Source: Liolophura sinensis
Taxonomy: Eukaryota; Mollusca; Polyplacophora; Chitonida; Chitonidae
Direction: 5' to 3'
Length of the DNA stretch: 64,000 nt
NCBI RefSeq assembly: GCF_032854445.1
Contig: NC_088303.1
Coordinates: forward strand, 26,455,265-26,519,264
The notes under the pieces were generated by a model that was not told where the DNA came from, ran no database searches, and saw nothing but the letters and a program-made list of their open reading frames with translations. The position numbers and the translations under genes are program-made. Positions 56,496-64,000 of the stretch are shown here, piece by piece; the stretch's first letter is position 1, and each line of letters opens with the position of its first letter.

Positions 56496-59492
56496 ACATG
56501 CAGTCTGAACTGTAGGTCTAGAAGGTTTTTGCTTATTATAAAAAATCCCTTCATTTTCTTTAAAGGAAAGACATATATCATCAGTGATAGACATTTTCAT
56601 TTTCAACGCTATGGAAAATGTTTGAAATAAATCAAGACTAAATAACACATTACAGCTGTCAACTATAGTATGTGTCGTCGTCATGATTAATAGAGAGGAG
56701 TGATTTCTTGGATGCTGTAGATAACCTCCGTAAATTGTTCCCATTTCTAACCGCCTTACATCATCATCCTGTCGATGTTAAGAAGAAACATATCAGCTTC
56801 GCCAATTTCCGCCTGAAACGGGTCGTTTTCGGCAGTTTTCGCTTGATTGGTTTTGTTTTGTGTAATTTCCGTTGATTTATTGCGCAATAACCCGTTCCCT
56901 AATCCTGCGCGATGCTATTTGTGTATTCAAGTAGAAAATCTTCCAAGCCGGGGAAAGACTTGGAAAATGATGCAATTTTCTTGAATAACTGTGACTGTTT
57001 TGAAATCATAAGAGACCCCGTTAAGTGTTTTTACTTTACTTTGTCAGCTTATGAAATGTGTGCAGACTATAGAAAAAATGTCTCTGTAATCACAGAATCC
57101 TTGATGTGGATTGTGTCATAAAGGCAGGCTATGGGTATATAGATCAGGACCAAGGCTGTTCTCTATAAACTATGCATGGCTCAAGACATAGGCCTGCACC
57201 CTCCAACCACAAACGTCCGCTTACAAGCATGTAAAGTTTTGATGATAAAATAAATAATGCAATGTGGACCTGCTATAAGTGTATACGACTACTCCAATAC
57301 CTCGACTTGTTCCCATATGAAACAGCAACTTTTAGTGCTATTTATGTATATTTTTTATTTGACTTTGGAGACGAAACCACGTTGGTTGTGTTGGCCATTT
57401 TCATTGCTTTACAAAAAGTATAATTGTATCAGTCTACACAGAATAATGCCTCCAGAATAGGCGTGAACACATACTTTGTAAACATGTGGAAAGGCTGAAG
57501 AATTACGGTAGTTATTATCGATCAGCGCGTTGACCATGTAAATCGGAAGACTGGGGTCAAAACCGGGTGTACATGTTTTATGTTTTCTGAGTAATGGCAG
57601 AACAGATTATGTTAGTGTCATAAAATTATGGGTAACACAATACCCCTTTACGCCGATAAAGGTATTGTACTGTACTCGTTTGCAGAAAAGAGATCGGATC
57701 TACAATCAGTGGTAAGCCCTGCAACTTATTCTACAATTGATTGTGGAAGTAAGTCACGCCGCTTGCTGAAAGGAGTACGTGTAAATGGAAAATGAACCAG
57801 TCAATAACTTTTCTTGCTTTCAGGAGCTAAAAACAAGACAAACGTTAAAAATTCATGTAACATCTTTTTGGGACAATTAAATTGCACATCTTTGCAAACC
57901 GACTAACAGTTTACCTAAGGCAAGTATATGTATTTAACGTTAATTTTCGGGCGATTTTAAATATTTCTAGCTGAGTCAACCGGATTGTGATTTTTGATTA
58001 CTTGAATTGCGACAATTACGACTATATCCCTTTGTGCAAGTGGCCCCGGGAATTATAGAACAAAAAATCAGATATATATCTATATATATATAGTTTATGG
58101 CAATACCGTAATCTGTACCACCATCACTCACGAAACTGTCTTCAAGTTAACAGATTAATTCATAGATAGTGTACATAGTAAACTAAAGAGGGGAATATCC
58201 AAAAGGACATCGAGCCTCTCATCACAAATAGTTTGGGCCAATGGTCTAGATGACCACCTGATATATGCCGAACTCGTCCTGTTGCTTTGATGGTACAGTG
58301 CGGCGACACGACTCGATTTACTTCGGAAACCAGTCGCTTAGAAACCACTGACAGCCCTTACATTACATACTGCCGTGTCAGCTAGTTTCTACAGCTCAGC
58401 GAATGCGACTTAGGGTAGAATGGTTTTCTGGACATGTAGGCTTTCTCCCAATCGCCAGTGCTTCATGTCACAAACAGTGAAACATCCGTCAATTACTTGA
58501 TCGCGGTTCAGACTGAAAAACGAGGAAATAATGGTCAAGAAAATTGGGCTACAAAAGCGCTCCACTGTTTATCGGCCTATTGGATTTCATCGAATGTTCC
58601 ACTACAGTGGCATCCGGGAGGAATGCAAGACGAGGATGTCGTTAATCCACCAACCAGTTCGAATGGCAATTTCGGTAAAGATAAGACAAGCCAACAATAA
58701 CTCGACTCCACCATGCTGTGTCGAAATCAGATACTTCCCCTTCAATTTAAGGCAATTGGCAAATTAAAGCCAGTTTGAAGATCTGTTGATAATTTCTGAG
58801 ATCTATCCAGCAGTTTTGGTTTCATTAAATCCCTTGTTCTACAACAGACAGGGCACAACGGTATCCACCTACCTTAATTCTTCTTAAATTTGGGACAGAT
58901 ATTAGAAGTGTTGAAAGATTACATTTCATTACTAGCCTTTTGGAAAAGTAAAGATATGAGTATGTTGTTCATTAGATGGTCTAACCATGTGAGAAAAAAG
59001 CAACTCAATACTTCAGCTAGAAATACATATATATTGGCAAAAATGAGCAGACCAGGTGTCCCAAATTATTAGGGTAGGTACAGGTTATGAGCGTAGAAGA
59101 GACGCTAGCCTATATTTCACACGGTGGTATGAAAACAGGGTGTTCAAGAATAAGTAGTGCAAGTGTACGACAGCCATGTCAAGGAGTTCACGTGGTCGAA
59201 TCCTGTCAGCTTTATGTCTAAGTATTTAACATGAGGTAGAGAGGAACGGTGGGGTGAAGGACGGAATCACTGTCGAGCGTATCATGATACTTCCCGTGCT
59301 CCACACAGTTGCCTTTTCCGCACGTAAACAACTAAACACCGGCTTAAACAGAAAATAAAACAAAAGAAGGGGCTATACGTCGGAATACATTGACCATAAG
59401 AGCATAAAAATTATGTACATATGCACACGATTTGGCCACATTTCACCATAAAAGAAAAAGACGGTAAATTCACAAAGATAGATGGTGTAGAT
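56496..59492. other. long stretch with no recognised gene
   Basis: About 3 kb, AT-rich. Contains a TATATA run at 58074-58092. Open frames at 56912-57121, 57257-57460 and 58458-58767 have no recognisable domain. Confidence 0.45.
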
Positions 59493-59838
59493 CTATACAA
59501 GTACAAATACAAGTATCGGCTGTACAAATACAAGTACCGGCTGTACAAATACAAGTACCGGCTGTACAAATACAAGTATCGGCTGTACAAATACAAGTAC
59601 CGGCTGTACAAATACAAGTATCGGCTGTACAAATACAAGTACCGACTGTACAAATGCAAGTACCGACTGTACAAATACAAGTACCGACTGTACAAATACA
59701 AGTGTCGGCTGTACAAATACAAGTACCGACAGTACAAATACAAGTACCGACTGTACAAATACAAGTATCGGCTGTACAAATACAAGTACCGACAGTACAA
59801 ATACAAGTACCGACTGTACAAATACAAGTATCGGCTGA
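59493..59838. repeat. 21-bp array, about 16 units, open in several frames
   Basis: Units follow TGTACAAATACAAGTACCGG plus C, with TACCGG, TATCGG, TACCGA and TGTCGG variants alternating. The period keeps three frames open at once: YKYKYRL on the plus strand (within 59421-60029), and YLYLYSR and CICTVGT on the minus strand. No frame is favoured, so this is called a minisatellite. Confidence 0.95.
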
Positions 59839-62689
59839 ATAATTGTGGAAGTGACTTATCATCGATGTGCATACACTCACCTTATCCATATAGCTATACA
59901 TATTGTTATTGTGTAATTAATTGGCACTGGCACCTTTACAGCAATCCGGTTGAACTTCTACAACACCTTGCCCACGTAACTACGCGAGTGCTTGTAAATG
60001 AGCTGTCAGAGGAGAGGTGTTCACAGTAAAATATTGAGTAGCCCAAGTTGCCAGCACATTTTAGTGTAAAATATAAATTTGCTGTTACAGTGTATTTAGG
60101 TGGAATTGTAGGCATTCCCGATGGTATTGTCTTTCTAAAATATTACATTGGTTTCCAGAGCCCTTTTATTTCTACATCAGCTGCATCTCAGAAATGGGGA
60201 AAGGAACTTCAATGAATTGATGTTTATTTGATGACAAATACCGCCACTGCATTGCTTTCCCCACCAAGTTGTAGAAACACTTAATGACGAAATGTGCATA
60301 TAAGTAGAAAGATGAACTTTACTTTTAAACTCTTTTAAAACATCTTTCCGTGCAGTTCGAGCCGTAAAACAAATATAAAAGTAGAATACACACAGTTATG
60401 GCAATAAAGAAGACAAAGCAATCTCCCCACAGGGGCCGTAAGTTTCTGTATAGAGCTGGTAACAGATGTATTTTCAGGCGGCCAGGGCATTTTCTCTGAA
60501 GTGCATTTGCCCCCAGACACTTTTTGTTCTTTTTCCAGTGATCGACCTGTCCAGTGCTGACAAATCAGCAACTGTTCACTAAACTGTAAGGCTATTACTG
60601 ACAATTTTAACTCTGTGCCTCCTAAACTAACTTTGACCTTGAGAATGGCTGCGAGCAAACACTTCTGCTGGCGCCCATTGATTTCACTGGGTAGGCTACT
60701 AAATGTCCCCACAAATTACGATTGAAGGGAAAACTTTCACTTAGCTACTGAATATGAGAGGAGCGGAACTCCAACAGGATTTACGGACGCCGACTTGCAC
60801 GTAACAGAAAAAGGCTGTGTGAACAATAAAATACGTCAAATGACTACCACTTCTCTAATTCTCTGTGTGTACACAAGTACAACTTGGATCCCACTGGAAG
60901 GAGCAAGGCGACTACGAAGGGGTAGGATGAAAATATAAAATAAAAGAAGACAGATACGTCAGTGGGCGTGTTATCCAAGTTCAACACGGAAAAGTACTCA
61001 GGAGGCCATTACGCAGCCACGGCTGACCAATGAAATGAGTTAGCTATCGCCTAACAAGCAAAGATACCTACAAGTTTTATAAGTCTTGTTTTTAAGAATG
61101 TCTTTTTAAATTAAGGACTCCTGGCATATATTCTACTTTAGATATTTTGACAGCCACAAGCTTACGCCTATATAGATGTACTAAAAATATCATCGTGTCT
61201 ATTAGTTCTAAATGCAATGGACGAGGAGTAAGTTTGTGGTGATTTTCCTGAAATCCGTCTTCATGTGATCAACGAGCAGTATGTACACTATCACAGACAC
61301 CCAGTTTTCGCGGGTGTATAACTATATCATTCAATCTTGCATGCATTGTATAATTTGCTCCTGTTCACCCGCACCGATGTCACATTTTTACTCTCCCGTG
61401 TTTTGTGATCCGACTACTACTGACTGGTCGTAACACAACAGAACTGCTCTGATGTCTAAGTCTAAGATGGAGAAGACTTGTCAGACATTAATACTAAAAT
61501 AGAAACTGGTCTCCTCGGTATACAACGGGAAACCTTTCCAAACTAAAGTAATTCGGGCCAAAGTTTGTCGTCTGTTGTTCGCTGCTGCTTTTGCGATGAC
61601 GTTTTGTGAGACAACTGGCAACGTGTTACCCATGTGTTGCAAGAGAACCATGGTCATTTCAGCTTGAAACTGAAAGGCCATTGCCCAGAGAAAGTCTTGT
61701 TTTCACCTACCTCAAAAACACAATCTATGCACAAGGTGGTCGTGTGGTTGATTGATTTATTGATTGTGACATTTGTCAGTGTCTACTAGGTAAAATATGA
61801 AATCATTATGTGTCATTATTTGAATGAAATGATTGTTTTGACAAGATAATAAGGGTCGATGCAGTCTCTATGGCAGCTCAGAACGATCTGTATTCCACGC
61901 ACAATAACAGTTATTGTTGTTCTTGCATTAACCATGCGGTAATGAAAAAAACGTCATATGGGGTTTTAACTGAACGCTTCAAATGATACCGTAATCGATT
62001 TACACACTTGCATCAGTATAAAACATTTAAAATATTCTCCTTCTTCGATTTCTGAGAGATACAATCACACAAAAGGAACACTGAGACATGGACAGGCGCT
62101 TAACAATGAATGCTTAATGCATGGATTTGAGCTCTGAATATCAATGACATATACACGACTTCTAAACTAAGAGCAAATGGTATCTTGGTTACAACACAAC
62201 ATGTGTTACATACCGGTATAAGAAATGATAATGTATACTCAGATCTACAAGTATACCGAAAAAGGGTGATAGACTAGAAGTTCGCTAATGTCCAGGTTGT
62301 TTAAAATGTTTATTAATACGAACCGCTGTTTATTTGGATGCAGGAAAACCATCAGCGTGTGGCAATGGAGCACAGAAGGAATTTATGTTCAACACAGCGG
62401 ATATAACAGCCCCACAGCGTCTTCATATATCAGATCCTTCACAAGATGTCATACAGGGTATACCAACTGTATTAAGACTATTAAAACCATAAACTCTTTA
62501 ATTTATTCCTAGTAGAGGAGAAAAATATGCAGTTGCTATAAAAGTGGATCCGTTGTTTGTGTTATAAATGAATGAACTAGGTAGGTACTAAAGAGTGAAA
62601 AGTTTTTCACTAGTAATGCTGGTGTCATTTATCTAACACAGTGCTGGCTCTGCTTTGGTTTTACTTTCCCAAATATTCCAAAGCCGTCC
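59839..62689. other. long stretch with no recognised gene
   Basis: About 2.85 kb. A 125-codon minus-strand frame at 60335-60712 has balanced composition and few low-complexity runs but no motif I know. No arrays or SINEs were found. Confidence 0.45.
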
Positions 62690-62975
62690 TTGGAATATTG
62701 CTCCTTATGTAAGTCTTCTTTGGTATTACTTACAGACGTAAGTCTTCTTGGGTGTTACTTACGTAGGTGTACATAGGTGTTCCTATGTAAGGGTTTCTTT
62801 AGTATTACTTACGTAAGTCCACGCACGTGTGACTTATGTAAGTGTCCTTTGGTGTTACATTCGAAAGTCTTATTTGTTACTTATGCGTGATTGGTGTTAC
62901 TTATGTAAGTCTAATTTGGCGTCACTTTTATAAGTGTACTTTAGTGTTACTTACGTCAGTCTAGAATACAACAAC
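62690..62975. repeat. irregular array of ACTTACGTAAGT palindromes
   Basis: About ten units of variable length (roughly 22-31 bp), each centred on a version of the palindrome ACTTACGTAAGT and followed by CTTCTTTGGTGTT-type sequence. Unit lengths and palindrome arms vary, so this is an old array held together by the palindrome. Confidence 0.85.
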
Positions 62976-63104
62976 GCCAAAATAGTTTATGTTAATTTTC
63001 CTGTAGCAAATGCATCGAACAAAGATGAAGTTTAATCTAAAATAACCTGCTAATAAACGCAGAACAGCTAGGTTTCAGCATTTTCTTTCAAAAGTCATAC
63101 GTGA

Positions 63105-63900
63105 AATGCCTAGTAGGTCGTCTACCTCTTCCGCACGCCGGCTTGTTAAAAGAAAGAAAATCAGTTTCCTGCTCTTTTCACACTCAGGCTTGTTAAGACA
63201 TAGGGAAAACAGTTTCCTACTTTTACCAGACGCGAGCGTGTCAAGACAACGGAAAACAGTTTCCTACCTTTTCCACACTCGGACATGTTAAGACAAGGGA
63301 AAACAGTTTCCTACTTTTACCAGAACCGGGCATGTTACACTGTCACAATTTTAGGGTCAGCTGGACCCAATTTTTTGAGGATTACAGGCAAACTGAGCCT
63401 GAAATATACGATCGGAAAATAAGGGTCGAATTGTTTGACGCTAACAATAAGGGTCATTTTTCTAAACAAGACCGATTTTTAGGGTTGAAACTGGACACTG
63501 ACCCTTAATATTTGGGATAAGTGATCCTAATATTTGGAGTTGGTCATGCCTATACCCTGAATATCAGGGTCACATCTAACCTAAGTTTTTCTGGTAGTTT
63601 TGACCCTTTTCTCTTAACAGTGTAAGACAAAGGAAAATAGTATCCTACCTTTTCCACCTACGGACTTGTTAAAACAATGCAATAGAGTTTCCTACTTTTT
63701 CCACACTCGGGTATGTTAAGACAAGGGAAAACAGTTTTATACTTTTACCGGACCCGGGCATGTTAAGACAAGGGAAAACAGTATCTTTTCCACCCGCCGG
63801 CCTGTTAAGAGAAAGGAAACCAGTTTCCCGCCCTTTCCACACGCAGGCTTGTTAAGACAAGGGAAAAGAGTTTCCTACTTTTTCCACAAGATAAGGGAAA
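63105..63900. repeat. 47-bp array interrupted by a MITE
   Basis: About ten units of 47-48 bp, pattern GTTAAGACAAGGGAAAACAG, TTTCCTACTTTTACC and a GC-rich end. Each unit contains a small inverted repeat, GGAAA...TTTCC. The array is interrupted at 63339-63622 by an inserted element and resumes in the same register. Confidence 0.93.
63339..63622. mobile_element. 284-bp TA-flanked MITE inside the 47-bp array
   Basis: The ends are inverted: CACTGTCACAATTTTAGGGT on the left and, reading inward from the right, CACTGTTAAGAGAAAAGGGT. The element is bracketed by TA (63337-63338 and 63623-63624). Removing it plus one TA restores the array unit TGTTAAGACAA exactly. CACTG-type ends with TA duplication are typical of Tc1/mariner-derived non-autonomous elements. 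The interior repeats TAGGGT/ACCCTA-type motifs and has no open frame. Confidence 0.92.
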
Positions 63901-64000
63901 GTCAACATTAAAGAGATGATAGCCCCATTCCAGATACCAGTCGGTAATAGAGCTGAACTGCTAGGTTAGCACGTGTATAAATCACATAGTGGCTATGACA

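Noticed and set aside
60335-60712. 125-codon minus-strand frame as a gene
   Set aside because: Composition is protein-like, but I could connect it to no family or motif and saw no supporting splice sites. A homology search would decide.

Overview
This window looks like nuclear DNA from a eukaryote, most probably a marine mollusc. It has no operons, no long open frames and no rRNA. It is moderately AT-rich and crowded with minisatellite arrays, tRNA-derived SINEs, short inverted-repeat elements and decayed retroelement pieces. The mollusc assignment rests on two abundant SINE families. One ends in a conserved block followed by (AAAT)n, the other in a block followed by (ACTC)n or (CATT)n. I associate both with bivalve and gastropod genomes from memory; I have not searched a database.

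I find no intact protein-coding gene. Most of the longer open frames lie in tandem arrays whose unit length is a multiple of three (21, 27, 30, 33, 36, 39, 60 bp), which keeps several frames open without coding. Three stretches look like protein remnants. A broken reverse transcriptase lies on the minus strand at 3895-5025, and a second reverse transcriptase fragment of the same general type is on the plus strand at 43906-44195. A frameshifted minus-strand stretch at 26978-27351 weakly resembles the C-terminal half of a TNF-like domain.

Layout. 0-9 kb: a 52-bp hairpin array, a 33-bp array, the reverse transcriptase remnant, SINE-A copies, 46-, 15- and 30-bp arrays, and a palindromic element. 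9-24 kb: two SINE-B copies (one with a perfect 14-bp target duplication), a 36-bp array, one copy each of dispersed family X and the palindromic element, and a 262-bp element with inverted ends of about 60 bp. 25-31 kb: four arrays (39, 103, 43 and 60 bp); the 43-bp array has a clear three-unit higher-order repeat. 33-36 kb: SINE-A copies and 55- and 27-bp arrays. 36-43 kb: mostly unannotated, with a recent 71-bp duplication, one copy of dispersed family Y and another palindromic element. 43.5-47.3 kb: a dense transposon graveyard. 48-52 kb: arrays of about 40, 21, 42 and 23 bp. 52.8-56.5 kb: a full-length SINE-A, a 5'-truncated SINE-B with a target duplication, and copies of families Y and X. 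59-64 kb: a 21-bp array, an array of ACTTACGTAAGT-type palindromes, and a 47-bp array interrupted by a 284-bp element at a TA site.

Nothing here forms a pathway. The window is best read as a record of repeat birth, array growth and insertion. The most informative items are the precise TA insertion into the 47-bp array, the 129-bp higher-order repeat, the 21-to-42-bp dimerisation series, the target duplications around SINEs, and the unnamed dispersed families X, Y and the 149-bp palindrome.
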